Shown: positions 1 through 12,094, counted from the stretch's first letter. The stretch: 64,000 bases of DNA from Branchinecta lynchi (GCA_023053575.1 JAKZAP010000014.1:7874001-7938000), one strand, 5' to 3'. The notes: generated by a model from the letters alone, not told the origin. A program made the numbers and translations.

Positions 1-54
1 TCGCAATACCCCTGACATTAACTGCAATTCGCCTGGTTCGGTAATGGTCGTAAA

Positions 55-217
55 CAGGCCCGTATCCAGAAATTTATTTCGGGGGGGGGGGGGGGGTCTC
101 CTGCGGGTCGGACAAGAAAGACATAGATCAGAGGGAAAAGCCTATAAAAATGATTATTTTTGTACGTTTCGGGGGGGGGGGGGGTAGGGTCCCCCCCCCC
201 CCCTGGATACGGCCCTG
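55..217. mobile_element. hAT-type MITE, 163 bp
   Basis: Terminal inverted repeats CAGGCCCGTATCCAG and CTGGATACGGCCCTG (one mismatch). Flanked by an 8-bp target duplication GTCGTAAA / GTTGTAAA with one mismatch. Internal sequence is mostly G and C homopolymers with no coding potential. Confidence 0.8.
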
Positions 218-1457
218 GTTGTAAACATTCCGAGTTTTCAGTTCATCAAGTTAATCAGATTTTCAGTTAATCAAAAAAAAGGAAATTAAGGGGAAAAGAG
301 GGTTATACGTATACAAGAATCACTTCGTGTCACTTTCTTTTTAAATAATAGAACATAAATTTTAACGAGTTCGTGTAAGTTTAGTGACTCGAGAACGGCA
401 ATTAAAAATATACGACACTATATTCAACAAGTTGGAGTAGAAGTGTCAATAAGATAAGCCTGCTGTTTCAGCTAATTTCTTCTTTTTGTTTCAAAAATGT
501 AGATGCAGATGTTCGGTTCATCAGTGGGGTAGTAATTAGGTCGTCTATCTCATCGGCGTTTTTTTTTTCAAACCGCGAAATCAAGTTCCAAAAGACAAAA
601 TGCAAATCGATGGCTTTACGGTAAGTTATATTCGAAAACTATTTTAAATTTACCCAAATAAGATTTCGATAATTTCGAGCTTGTTCAATAAACCTGCGAT
701 TGAGGCCCAAGATTGATCCCCCCCCCCCCCCTCTCCCCAAGGTTTGCTGAAGGGTTCCTACTGCTCTTGTTTTCCCAGCAAAACCAGTACGGTCAAAAAA
801 ACGTACTCGTGTTTGGGCTACTCGTCGAACCACGACCTTGTTCTTTTCGCACCGGAAAATATGACACATTTGAAGCACACCTAGCACTATTTACTATTTT
901 ATGTTCCAATATTCAGAACTGTCTGGATACTAAAAACTAGGCCCACCTTTTAACAAATTATCCACAGTTTCGGCTGTTTTGAGCCTTTTCCCAGGCCCAC
1001 TGACTTCTAGCAAAAAATTGACATAATTTAGATAACCGGTTTTAACGTCAATAGCATGATACGCGAGCACTCGTCGGGAGCATAACGCACTTTAAAATAG
1101 TGAATCGTGGCAAGTGCAAGGATTAATGAGGTATCGTTAGTGGGTTTAGAATGTAACATGTGAAGTTTAGGTCTCCGGATCTAAGAATTAATAAACGCAG
1201 TTACGGAAATATATAGTGTTGATGATGCATCTGCTGTTGTGGATCAGCGGCGAGCAGATGTTCTTTCCTTGAAACCTTTATAATGGAATTCTTATTATAG
1301 CTGTATTATTTAAGAGTATTTAGGTTCAGTCTGTTTTTTGTTGTTTTTTTCATTTTTTTTCCCCAGTCTTTATCGGCGCGTTTTCTGCAATTTTCTTATA
1401 TGGCTAGTGGAATTATTTATTGAGTTTACTTTTAAATCTTTCCTTTTCTTTTCATAG
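218..1457. other. Intronic sequence without recognised exon
   Basis: AT-rich DNA; short frames here carry no family signature. It should lie in the NUP155 intron upstream of the first visible exon. Only homopolymer runs and a C-tract at 717-731 stand out. Confidence 0.4.
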
Positions 1458-1568
1458 AGCTCAACAAAGCAGGGAATGTCGGCGAGTCGTCGAAAATCGC
1501 ACTTTTGGCAACATGTTTAAAACGTCTCGGCCGCCAGTATGCATCTTCGGAACAGTACTTCCCTCTAG
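1458..1568 (+). CDS. NUP155: NUP155 exon (first in window)
   Basis: Acceptor follows a pyrimidine tract ending in ttttcatag; donor is G|gtaagt. The exon starts with two bases that complete a codon and ends in phase 1. It reads LNKAGNVGESSKIALLATC and ends QYFPL, the helix before the FPLD-type motif of Nup155. Confidence 0.85.
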
Positions 1569-3367
1569 GTAAGTCTGCTTCTCATCTCTCTTCCGAGAAC
1601 TTACCACAGGCTTGTCGAGCGAAGAGCCAGCGCCGCAGTCATCTCAGAACAAAGATGTGTTGTTATTGTTATAACTCTCCTTGTCAGTTTGTTATGGTTG
1701 CGTTCCGCCACTTAACGATTGTTAACAAATCGTTAACAATCGTTAACTTTTCCCGTTCCAAGACTCTGATTGTTAAATTTAAGCTCCGCCTTCCTACGAT
1801 TTGTGGTTCCAGAACTTAACGATTGTTAACTATTTTGTAACGATGGTCGGTGAGCATCGTTACAAAATAGTTCACAATTGTAGAACTGGGAAAAGTCAAC
1901 GATCGTTAAAGCTGCAGTTAGCTCCGCCCCGAAGTGCAGTTAACGATTGTTAACAATTGTTAAGTTTGCGGAACGCAACCTATGTCTTCATTCTTCTTTT
2001 CCTCTTCTCCTTTTGTCTCTCCTTTTTTTGATTTGTTCGGTTTGTTTCCCCTAAATTATATGAATAAAGAATAAGCCGCACCTATTGCCAGGCCTTATGG
2101 TGGGGCCATAAATAGTTAATGGTCTTTATTATTTTTATGAATAAAACTTAAACTGAAACTTGATCGGTCAGTTACTAAATTTATCTAGCGAAATAGCTTA
2201 TAGCTAGAGATTACTCCAATATTTCAAAGCATGACACGGAAGAGCCCGTTTTATTTTCTGTTTGCTCCTCGGTCAGTTTGGGTGATGCTAGAAGACTGGA
2301 GCGGTTCTTCCGGTCACAAGTGAAGCACTGATTTACTTTTTTGGGTATTCTTTTTTATTTTTCAAAATAACAACAGGGATCGTGACAGGAGGCCAAATGG
2401 CGTGTCGACTGTGCAAATAGCGATATATTTGTCTGTAGTAATATCTTAGCAATATAGAAACACAAAACTGAGTCTCATTGGTTACAAAAATTTGAGGGCT
2501 GGGGAGGAGTAGCAGCACTGGTCTTCTTTTCATGTAGGCCTTTTTTGTTTCTTTTTTTGTCAAAAGACTACAGGGATCGTGACCGGAGTGGCGTATTGAC
2601 CATGCCAATGATTAGATAATTGTCAGTCCCAAAATCGTAACACTAATGTAAAGCAATATAAGCCTAGAAACACAAAACATTCTAATTTCGAGAAGACAAA
2701 AAAAAATCTTACATCGCTTAGTGTGGGGGGGGGGAGGGGGCAGCTCGGAAACTCGCTCCACACAACTTCTTTACGGTCGTGCACGTCAGGTTGGAAGGGG
2801 GGAGGCAGAAGAGAAAGGAAAGAAGATTTGTGTTGCAGTTTCAGAGTAAAGACTGATCACAGCCGCTCCCGTCTGTTGTGAAAGTTTTTGGGGGGTTTTT
2901 CGGTTTGCCACCAACCCACTGTCGGCTATGGGGTTATTCAAGTTCAGGTTTTGTTTACTACAAATCTAAAGAATCTGTAAAGAGACAATTCGGCAGAGTG
3001 GGCTCGAGGCCAAATAACTTTTTGGGATCCCAAAACGTAAGTAGAAGGATACCTACGATGTCGTAAAAGTAGCCTGTCTATCCGTTTGTTAGCACGATAA
3101 CTCTCGAAGGAGTTGAACTTATTTTGTTCAAATTTGGCATGAGGACTGCACCGTTAACCTTAACCGTTATATGGGGGGATGAGCTACTTCTAGCTATCCT
3201 TAAGTCTAGAAATGCTAGGTCTATTGTGTGTTTTGGCAACATGATAAAAGTTATTAGTTTAGCAGAAAGTCGGTAGGATATTAAGTTAAGAATGTGAGGT
3301 TGTTTGTTAGTTGAGATTGTTGTTTGTTTTGTTTTTCTGTATATGGCTTAATCGCTTTCAGATACAG

Positions 3368-3410
<43 letters not shown>

Positions 3411-6400
3411 TAGATAGACAGATAGATAGATAGATAGATAGATACTTTAATTTAGCCCTTAGGCCATACACAGAATCACACATTTATATGTATATGGTAA
3501 GCGTGTCCAAAGTACTTTGGCGGGTTCTTTCCCTTGACGTGATCCTACCCTTGCCAATCAAACCAGCACAACTCTATATCATGGCTTTATTCATAAGATA
3601 GATAATAATCTCAACACTTATTTATACGGTGGTCGAGGCCGAACTTCCTATTCTAGTGTAATGCACTGATTCCAAAATACTGACCCTCCTCTCCTTCTCG
3701 ATGCCTGATTATTTATACTGATTTCCTCCAGAGCTTTCTCTAACAAGACTATTAATATGCAAACCTTGAATGACTTCGAGAGAGGGACAAATAACCTCCA
3801 ACGAACGAACTTCTAAAGGCAGAGTGGATTGAACTCCCAATAGAAACAAGAGCTACGAGCTCATATGGCACTTGTACGAGTAGGCTGTACAAGAAAGTAG
3901 ATGAGAACGTCACAAAATACACCCGCCATCCAAAAATGCGGTTCGGAAATAGAAATAGGATATTTAGTTTCACTCATTCCTGAGCAGTTTCGGCATCGTC
4001 TCGATTGTCTGTAGCAAATGCACATGACTGTTCAAGCTTTCATCCCAATAAATCCATTTGTTTGATCCCTAAACGTGCTACACGATTTCCTGTGCTCACT
4101 CTATCTCCACCTACCGTGGCCGAATCTGGTTCGGAATAAAAAAAAATCGACCACCTAAAGCATCTTCGTTTATACCATCTATCAAGTTTCACTCGAATCT
4201 GAGCATTTTTGGAAAGTTCCGGTACCCCCCCCCCCCCCACCAACGTTGTCGGAGCCGGTTCGGGCCCAATCTCTTAATTCCCTGTTCCTGTCCATCAAGT
4301 TTGACTGAAATTGGAGCATAGCCTATCTGCAAGTTTCCAGTACCCCCCCCCCCCTACCTTGGCCGAATCCGGCCCGGACGCCAAATAACAAATCTAGGCC
4401 GCATAACCTCGGCACTGTCGAATTGCATCTCATTCGGTCCATCCGTTTGGTTTTTGTGCATGTCAAAAGTCCCCCCACCCCCAATTCCCCTAATCGTGGT
4501 CGCATATGGTTCGAACGCATGTTTTACATGTCGAGGCCATCGATTCGTATCACCCATGAAGTTTCAGTCGAATCAGACCACTCGTTCGCAATTTATAGAA
4601 GTCAATTTCCATGTTTCTCTTCTCTTGCTCCCCAAAAAATGCTCGGATCTAGGAACGGAAGTTTCCGGGGGTATGTTGTTTCAGGTTCTTAAGTCAAGAT
4701 AATTCGGGTCGTTAATATGCCTGCAAAGTTTCGTTGTCGTTTTACATCTGGAACTATTCTAACTCACGACTACCGGAATTCCAGGAAACCCCCTCCAACT
4801 CCCCCCACAGAGCCCCGAAACCATCTGGCTCTGTCAATTTCATCTAGGCCTAATGCTTGTTCCATCCATTAAGTTTCGTCCCAATTCCTCTGCTTTTAGA
4901 GTTTCTTGAGTTTTCCACCCCCCCCCCCCCCTCATCCTCACAGGTATCGGACCCGACCCGGACGTGACACTGAACGTCCGAGGCGATACCTCACCAGACA
5001 AGTTTCATTCAAATCCGATCACCCGTTCAAAAGTTATGCACGCCACTAGATTCCGGACTCTCCATCCACCCACTCCCCCCACGATGGTCGGGTCGGGGAA
5101 ACGGCTGTTCTCAAGTCAATCTGTTCGGATCCCTGACATACCTGCCAAATTTCATCGCCCTAGGACATCAGGAAGTATGTCGAACTCGCGGGATCGCTAG
5201 TAATCCGGACCCCCACCCCAACTCCCCCACAGTGCCCTGATTCGGTCCGGTTATGTCAATGACGTGTCTAGGACCTGTGCTTGTTTTTCCCACCAAGTTT
5301 CATCCCGATCGCTCCACTTTAAGCGTTTCTCAAAATTTCCGGTACCCTCCTCCAACTCCCCCCAGTGTCATCGGATCCTGCCCGGATTTAAAGTGAGATG
5401 TCTGAGACACGAGGTCATCCTAATTATCAATTTTCATCAAGATCCGATCACCCGTTCGCAAGCTAAAAATACCTCAAATTTTGGCTTCACCCTCCCTCCA
5501 CTCCCCCCCCCCCCCCCAGATGGTCGAATCGGGGAATTGACGATTTCCTATTTAATCTGGTCGGGTCCCAGACATGCCTAAAAATTTCCATCGTCCCAGC
5601 ACATCAGAAGCACGGAACTCGCGGGATCACTACAAATTCGGAATTCCTCCCCCCCCCCAACTCCACCAAAGTGAGCGGATCCGTTCCGGTTATATCAGTT
5701 ACGTATCTAGAACTTTTGCTTGTACTTTCCACCAAGTTTCATCCGGATCCCTCCACTCTAAGTGTTTTCCAAGATTTCCGGTTTCCCACTCCAACTCCCC
5801 CCAGTGCCACCGGATCCGATCTGGATTTAACATGGAGAGCCTGAGACACGAAGTCCTTCCATATGTCAAGTTTCATTAAGATCCGATCACCCGTTTGTAA
5901 GCTAAAATTATCTCATTTTTCCTATTTTTTCCGGATTCCCCCTCCCTCCACTCCCCTCCAAATGGTCGGATCGAGGAAGTGACAATTTCTGATTTAATCT
6001 GGTCCAGTTCCTGATATGCCTGCCAAGTCTCATCGTCCTAGCTTATCTGGAAGTGCCCGAACTAGCAAAACCGGGACCGACAGACCGACTGACGGACAGA
6101 AATTACAATCGCTATATGGCACTTGAGTAAGCTCAAGTGCCATAAAAATCCCTGGAGAGAACGTGCGTTGAGGTCGAACAGGAGAGTTTGGAAATAATCG
6201 AAATGTCTAAGCTTACTGTCATGGTACTCTTTGGGTCAAAGTACAGGTCAAGTTCAAAGATGGGCTCTGTAGCCCTATATTTAGGGGGTGGGGTTTCAAA
6301 AGAGGGACGAAAAAAAATATTTTTAAAAGCTAGTGAGATGTTCGATTTTTAGGTAAAGAGACATGCTGAATCTGAATATGAAAATAATTTTCTTGTCGGA

Positions 6401-9400
6401 CAAGCAGTTCACCCTGGATCTGGCAAAAACCGGAAAATTTGTGAAAAATAAAGTTTAATCTGAAGTTGATTAGAGGTTCAATCTAGGGTTAAGGGGACAT
6501 GCTGAACATGTATGTGAAAATTATATTTTCGCCAGACAGGTAGTTCGCCCGGAATCTGGCCGAACCGGAAAATTTGCTTAAATAACAGTTTTATTTAAAC
6601 TTGATTGGATGCTCGATTCAGGGGTAAGAAGACATGTTGAGTCCGAAATATGGCAGTCATTTTCCACCCGGACAGAAAGTTCTCCCGGAATCCGGCTGAA
6701 ACCAGAAAATGTGTTGTAAGTAAAAGTTTTATCTGAAGTTGAAGGAGAGAAGGAGGCAGGCTGATTTGGTATAGGTAAATTATTTTCTCGCCGGACAAAT
6801 ATTTCGTCCGGAATCCGGTCAAAACCTGAAATTATTAAAAGTTAAAGTCTTATCTGAAGTTGATTAGAGATTCGGGTAAGGCCAAAGGGGGGGCGATACG
6901 CTGAATTTGTTTTGAGCTTTTTTTTAACGAACAAGTAGTTCACCCAGAATCCGGCAGAAACTGGAAATTTGGAAGAAGTAAAGGCAGCTTGAGGTTTTGA
7001 TAAATTTCGTCAAAGTATATAAGGCGTATAGGGGTAAACACAGACGGTGAATCCATATCTGAACGTTGTTTTCTCAGATGATTAGCCATTGTCCTTAATC
7101 TGTTTCTAAATTTTAATAAGTACAAATTTTCAAGGAGTCTGGCGAAGACCGGATATCTACAAGATCCAATTATCTGGATCAGATACGACATTTTTGGGAT
7201 CTCATCGAAACCTTTGGTCTTGTTAGACTTACTTGTGAGCCCAAACGGCAGACATTCCAGTTGATTAATATTATAAGATCATATAATAAATAATAATACC
7301 ATTACCCATCAAGAACGAATCACCAAACTGAGTTGTACTTTATCGCTGTTAGCTACACAAAAGTTGTGTAAAATAACGAATAAAAATCAATGAAATTCCT
7401 TTCTGTTCTGTACAGCAATCCTCCTAGGGCTAGTTGGTAAAGGCAAAGAAGGATTCAAGAAGTTGAAAGTTTGGTAGTTGTAGCTGAAACCTGTTATGTT
7501 GCAGAGCACATCGTAAAAACCCTGGAGCTTTATGCAGTGAGGTTCAACCACCAAGACCCGATGTGGCTGCCCCAGACCCTCCTTTCTGTCGGTAAGTTCG
7601 CTTATTGCTTCCATATCCAGACCCGATCGAGTAGTTTATATGGTGCATTACGCCAAACGCTGACCGTAAAGTAACGTAGAGGATTTTCGTGAATTCAAAA
7701 GTAACCATTTAGAAATGAATCGGAGTGCCCAGCGATTGGCCTGGGATTATCTAAGGCACGGAGTACTTCATAAATCGATTAAATGAGAATGATAAAGCTT
7801 CGTGTCCTTGGGCTACTTTTAGCGCCATCTAACGAAAAACGTGTAAAAGTGAAGGAGGAGATACTATTGCAACGTATCCTACATTGAGGAACCCGGGGAA
7901 TGGCGAGTGATCAACTCAAACCACGGGCCCTTCGCACTAAACACGACAAGCAATAAAACAGAATTCGTAGTAGATACAGTTTATATCCTACGACCATAAT
8001 ATACTTCATCACGCCGTTTTATTTGACTGCCTTGTCCGCTTAATGCCGTGTTATTTGTCCCGTCAGCTGACAATACGTCCTTCATAAAATCCAGTTACGA
8101 ATTGCCGCCAGACGCGCGTTAAGGAACAATAACAATCACACGTGAGATCTGGGGATAAGTTATCTGACGGGTGAATGAGCGATTAGGCTTTCGCTTCATA
8201 TCGAGTCGCGCATTAGCCCCGTGGAAAAGACAGCCAGCACTCACCACTGAAGTTGGAAGCCGGAAATGACAACCTTGATGACGCTTGACAGAACAGTGAA
8301 GAGGGGAAGAGGCATTTTAAACAGTTTTAAACATGGTCAGGCCTAAGAGGAATTGAAAATAGCAAAACAAACCTGGATAAACACCATCATTTGAAACTGG
8401 GATGTGGAGCTGGGTTTTTCAAAGATCACAAACAGTTTGTGTTCAGCCTCGTGTCACCTTAGTTTTAGAAAAACTTGCATAACCGGTATCTCTTATCAAT
8501 GAGCCCCTCGGAACCGCCAAGCGAGAGTCTTGTGGGCCTCGGAAAAATTCAAACACGGAAAATCCAAGAATCTGCGTAGTGCCGCTAGGTTGGATAAAAT
8601 TGACAGGAAGCAAGAGGTCTTGGAAATGAGAATGGATGGAAAGACTAGGGATCTACACTGAAGCAGTAATGTAGTAAGACGGGTCCTTTAAGTATTGTAT
8701 CGTTTGTCGATTCAAGCTCTCCGCGTAATTTCAGGTGTATCCCTTCTAAGGATCTACAAGGCATACGTGAAGGTCCACTCGTCCAGGGACATTGTCTGGA
8801 AAACCGAAGGAGCAATGCATCATTTAGCAACGGTCATTGATAGGATGACGAAAATGTTCGTGGAGAACCCAGCTGCTGTTCCAGCATCTGAAAGGTGAGA
8901 CTTAATCAAGAAGTGATATAGAGCGTGTTCCACCTTACTTGCCGTAGTTACTAAGCATGACGTCAAGAATTTTGGCTTCTTGATGCCAAGGCTGGAACGC
9001 ATTTTTCTAGTTTTTGGTAAATATCGTACCACGGGCTGATCGTGCAAATCACGTCCCAGTGATTCGTCGTTACCACGCTTACTACGCTTCCCATCGTGGT
9101 AAGCGAATAGTTACTTTTAGTTACCATTTCGAGAAGGTTGGAACGGTCAGCGTAGTAGCTTTTCACGAGGTTGGAACGAAAATGGTAAATAATAGTTCCT
9201 GTTGCGGAACACGCTCATAAAGTTCTAGAATCTATTCAGTTCCTTGACTTTAGTATGTGAACTGCGTAGAAGAATTTCCCTTCAGCCGTCACCACTATGG
9301 CCGGCTTCTATCCGACTACTCTAGTGGTTTGAGAACCATGTTCACAAGCCCTCTGTAGGGCAGTGGTGGAGCACTCGCCTACAAAGCTCAAGGTCCTGTG

Positions 9401-10864
9401 TTCAAATCCTGTGCTAAGGAGCATTTTTGTCTTTCAGTTCGCTACAGTAGAGGTATGCTTATGTGAACGTCTGCTAACAGTGAACGATCGCCGAAGAAAA
9501 AACTAAAACCCAAACCAAGCATTTTTTCCTAAAAACACTAGTAATAATCACTCACGCTTTTGTCGCTTTTTGAATATTTTGCTAATCCATCTATGAAAGT
9601 GACTCAGCGGACACCTGGAGCGTGTTCCACCCTTGTAACAATAGTTACTATTAGTTACTATTTCCGTTCCATCCTCACGAAAAGTTACTACGCTGACCGT
9701 TCCAACCTTGTCGGAATAGTAACTAATAGTTACTATTTGCTTACCATGCTCGGGAGCGTGGTAAGCGTAGTAACTACGCATCTCTGGAACGTGATTGGTC
9801 GGATTCGCCCCTGGCGTGAGATCCTGCTGGAAAATAGAAAAATCGTTCCAGCCTTGACGGCAAAAAGCCAGAATTCGTGACGTCATGCGTAGTAACTACG
9901 GTAAGTAGGATGGAACACGCTCCTGGTCTGCTTTTTATAATTTGAAAAGTTTGCCGCGAGGAACGCACCTTCAATGGAGAAGATGGCGGTCCGAACCGTC
10001 AGATGCCTTCAAAAGAGGAAGGAATTGAATTTCTGCTTCAAGTTTGTGCCAGGATAACCCTGAAATAGTTGGCTGATTGCTGATATCAAGTTTGTTATTT
10101 TTCTTTTCCATTTTACTTTTTTATATGCAAGTAAGAAAGCAAAGAAGTGTTCAAATAAGCATACCTCTACTGTACTTATAAAAGTGATAATATAGTAACT
10201 AAGTATGTTGGATCTCCGGCGTACGTGACACTTTATGATTTTTTTTTTTTCTCTCTTGCTTGAATTATGCAGTGACAATTTAAAATTGTATTTTGTGTGT
10301 TATTCATTTTTCCTTTTTGTTTATTTTTCTTTTCTTATACTCCATCAGTGACATTTTTATGTAAAGATGGGTAATAAACATATTCATTAATTCATTCAAT
10401 AAGAACCAGCTATTCGCAGTCGCTAATTATCTTCTAAACTTAGTAGAGGGATTGCACCCTACCAGCGAAAGTGGATCCGAGTCTATTGGCAGTACTGAAC
10501 AACAGGAAGCCAGGCTTCGACTCGGAGGTGCAAAAACCAACCATAGGGTATGAGACTTTGCTATACAAGTCGTTTCTCGAATGGGCACAACTTTACCATT
10601 TTATTGTAAGTGGGGCCCCAAGAGAATCGCACTTCCACGTTTTAGGACGGTCTCTTGTCTGCCCAGTTTGACAAGCCAAGTGGCATGCCTTCAGCTGTGC
10701 TTTAAAAGAGACACTTTCCTTTCAGGCGTGCTATGTATGGAATTCTTCTGAATGAACTTCCGTTGTTGCTGAGTCATCTTTACGGATTCGCAGACCCTCA
10801 AGCAAAGCTGTTGGCTGTTTCCTTGAAACAAACTCAGGAGCAGCTATCCCGCGTTTCATTCTAG
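1458..10864 (+). CDS. NUP155: NUP155 C-terminal part (exons 1458-1568, 7505-7591, 8735-8894, 10726-10864)
   Basis: Encodes the C-terminal ~165 residues of nucleoporin Nup155, an alpha-solenoid scaffold protein of the nuclear pore inner ring. Joining the four exons gives one open frame with phases 1, 1 and 2 at the three introns, each with an AG acceptor and a GT donor. The joined product carries the signatures of the family's C-terminus: FPLEHIVKTLEL where human has FPLD followed by a hydrophobic helix, then a GVSLLRIYKAY segment matching GVPLPRLLEVY, FVENPAAVPASERR matching YVENPSQVLNCERR, and a closing helical segment ending in a stop about where the family ends. It is all-helical with no zinc or catalytic motif, as expected. 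The 5' part of the gene is outside the window; no earlier exon was found in 1-1457. Family assignment is from remembered alignment, not a search. Confidence 0.9.
1696..1980. mobile_element. MITE with GGTTGCGTTCCGC ends, 285 bp
   Basis: Ends GGTTGCGTTCCGC and GCGGAACGCAACC are perfect inverted repeats; flanked by a TAT/TAT 3-bp duplication. Subterminal palindromes of the type TTAACGATTGTTAA repeat at both ends. Lies in a NUP155 intron. Confidence 0.8.
3005..3180 (-). repeat. 3' end of HINE-like family 2 (minus orientation)
   Basis: Contains TTTTTGGGATCCCAAAACG followed by the reverse complement of the family tail (gaaggatacctacgatgtcg, ...actctcgaaggag). Same tail as at 54300-54447 and 13000-13077. 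Confidence 0.6.
3371..3444. repeat. Compound microsatellite (TA)n(GATA)n
   Basis: About 18 TA units followed by about nine GATA/GACA units. Confidence 0.95.
3845..6143 (+). mobile_element. HINE/pearl-like element with degenerate ~280-bp core repeats
   Basis: Begins AACAAGAGCTACGAGCTCAT followed by atggcacttgtacgagtagg. The interior is a series of degenerate repeats of the unit containing accaagtttcatc, agatttccgg and gatccgatcacccgttc. Ends with a short GACA/GACGG microsatellite (6085-6110) and a hairpin, GGCACTTG at 6118 and CAAGTGCC at 6134. Same architecture as the copy at 54730-57230. No protein encoded. Confidence 0.7.
6225..7236 (-). mobile_element. HINE-like family 2 element with ~137-bp core, minus orientation, 3' truncated
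   Basis: Its 5' end (minus strand) is AACAAGACCAAAGGTTTCGA followed by GAGATCCCAAAAA at 7236-7190; then four to five units containing the reverse of ccggattccggacgaa; then the GGGCTCTGTAGCCCT stretch near 6265. The microsatellite and terminal hairpin are missing. Confidence 0.65.
7505..7591 (+). CDS. NUP155: NUP155 exon (second in window)
   Basis: Acceptor is tatgttgcag and donor G|gtaagt; phase 1 at both ends. Joined to the previous exon it reads FPLEHIVKTLELYAV, then WLPQTLLSVG. The 5.9-kb intron before it holds a MITE, microsatellites and HINE-like repeats. Confidence 0.9.
7592..8734. other. NUP155 intron without recognised repeat
   Basis: No exon, transposon end or tandem array was recognised here. 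Confidence 0.4.
8735..8894 (+). CDS. NUP155: NUP155 exon (third in window)
   Basis: Acceptor is gtaatttcag, donor AG|gtgaga; enters in phase 1 and leaves in phase 2. Encodes VSLLRIYKAYVKVHSSRD and FVENPAAVPASER, the best-conserved block of the Nup155 C-terminus. A MITE begins 26 bp after the donor. Confidence 0.93.
8921..9216 (-). mobile_element. MITE with GAGCGTGTTCC ends, copy 1
   Basis: Ends GAGCGTGTTCCA and GGAACACGCTC; 3-bp duplication ATA at 8918-8920 and 9217-9219. Interior is the reverse complement of copies 2 and 3. It starts 26 bp downstream of a NUP155 splice donor. Confidence 0.85.
9352..9424 (+). repeat. tRNA-like SINE head fragment
   Basis: A-box-like GGCAGTGGTGGAGC and B-box-like TGTTCAAATCC are spaced as in a tRNA, but the acceptor stem does not pair and the body lacks a credible cloverleaf. 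More likely a SINE head than a working tRNA. Confidence 0.35.
9618..9922 (+). mobile_element. MITE with GAGCGTGTTCC ends, copy 2
   Basis: Ends GAGCGTGTTCCA / TGGAACACGCTC; 3-bp duplication CTG at 9615-9617 and 9923-9925. Close in sequence to the copy at 15985. Confidence 0.88.
10726..10864 (+). CDS. NUP155: NUP155 terminal exon with stop
   Basis: Acceptor is cctttcag; phase 2 entry restores an Arg codon so that the junction reads ERRAMYG. Forty-six codons to TAG at 10862-10864, ending EQLSRVSF. Length and helical, Leu-rich character fit the last segment of Nup155 (human ends shortly after the ERRRF motif). No clear AATAAA was found in the next 90 bp, and a palindromic element starts at 10955. 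Confidence 0.88.
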
Positions 10865-10954
10865 ACTTGCCTCTGAGGCTTATACATTTTCTACTTGAAA
10901 TTACACTTATTAATACCATGAACTTTGATACTATACTGTCAGAAGTTTCATAAC

Positions 10955-11329
10955 AGTTGCGTTTTTGCTGATATCATGGTATCTGTTACCACGGTAACTG
11001 GATCTGAAATTAGTCGTTTTTGCAGTTATCGTGGTATCTGATACACGGTGCTCTGCAAAAACGACTATTACCGACATTGCACTTTTCGAGGTCATCCCAA
11101 AAGAAAAACAGATACCCAGTTACACCACTAAGTGCTAAACTTCTTTCTCACCAATCTGACAAAATTTGATGAAAGTGAGATGACTTTTCAGATACTACGG
11201 CCAGTTACCGCGGTCGGACCATGGTATCTGGATATCTGTTACCACGATAACTGCCCAGATACCACGATAACTGCAAAAACGACTTTAGACCGTGGTAACA
11301 GATACCATGGTATCAGCACAAACGCAACT
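10955..11329 (+). mobile_element. Palindrome-rich MITE (GATACCATGGTATC family), copy 1
   Basis: Ends AGTTGCGTTTTTGC and GCACAAACGCAACT; 3-bp duplication AAC at 10952-10954 and 11330-11332. The interior repeats GATACCATGGTATC and GTTACCACGGTAAC palindromes. Lies 90 bp after the NUP155 stop. Confidence 0.75.
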
Positions 11330-11469
11330 AACATTTACATAACGTTCAGGGATGCAGCATGTCAACGGGTAATAACTTTTCTTGAACAGGCATGCAATAT
11401 ATATCATGCTATGACCCACGGTCAGTTATCTTACAATAACCTTCACGCAAAAATTTAGCGGTATATACG

Positions 11470-11690
11470 AGAGGATTATAAAGTCATATCAGCCTCAAGA
11501 GAGGATGATATGAAGTCATCAGCCTCCAGAGGATGATATGAAGTCATATTAGCCTGCAGAGAGGATGCACACCTCGCTGCAACTGCCTTAGGCTCGGATA
11601 GTTAGTTTCAATGACCGTCTCTGTGCTGCAATCGCCTTAGGCTCGGATAGTTAGTTTCAATGACCGTCTCTGTGCTGTTATCCGATATTA
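11470..11690. repeat. Two short tandem arrays
   Basis: Three ~37-bp units with gaggatgatatgaagtcat (11490-11560), followed by two ~51-bp units with cttaggctcggatagttag (11585-11690). Confidence 0.85.
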
Positions 11691-11799
11691 ACCTCGACGT
11701 CAGATGTTAACCTTTATTAAATAACACTATCTGTTGACGATACAGAATATTTTCAGTATGGTCTTTTAGTAACGCTAAAAGTAACGTTTTTTGTTGGGT

Positions 11800-11952
11800 T
11801 CTCTTCCTCTCTTTTTCTTATTTCTTTCTTTATTATAGTGTTAAGTAGGTTAATCTCTCAAAGGGGGTTTGTTAAACCTCTTAACAAGTGTAAACTTCTA
11901 GAGGGTTTTGTAGTTCTTAGTATTTTTTTCCAATAAACCCCATATATAATCT
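11800..11952 (+). repeat. LINE 3' tail, duplicated copy
   Basis: Nearly identical to 12545-12713, including AATAAACCCCATATATAATC and a TCTAA tail. Followed by one HINE family 2 core unit (11955-12094). Confidence 0.75.
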
Positions 11953-12094
11953 AATCTAACTTAATCAACTTCAAATAAAACTTTTACTTTTAACAAACTT
12001 TCCGGTTTTGGCCGAATTCCGGGGAACTACTTGTCCTGTGAGAACATGGTTCTCACCATGGTTCAGCATGTCTTCCTACCCCTAAATCGAACAT

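Noticed and set aside
1..54. Possible earlier NUP155 exon at the left edge
   Set aside because: Translation in all frames shows no Nup155 pattern, and no acceptor or donor fits.
9352..9424. Functional tRNA gene
   Set aside because: B-box-like sequence present but the acceptor stem does not pair; treated as SINE head.
10471..10671. 66-residue frame in the last NUP155 intron
   Set aside because: No match to Nup155 and not needed: exon 8735-8894 joins 10726-10864 in phase with an uninterrupted family alignment.
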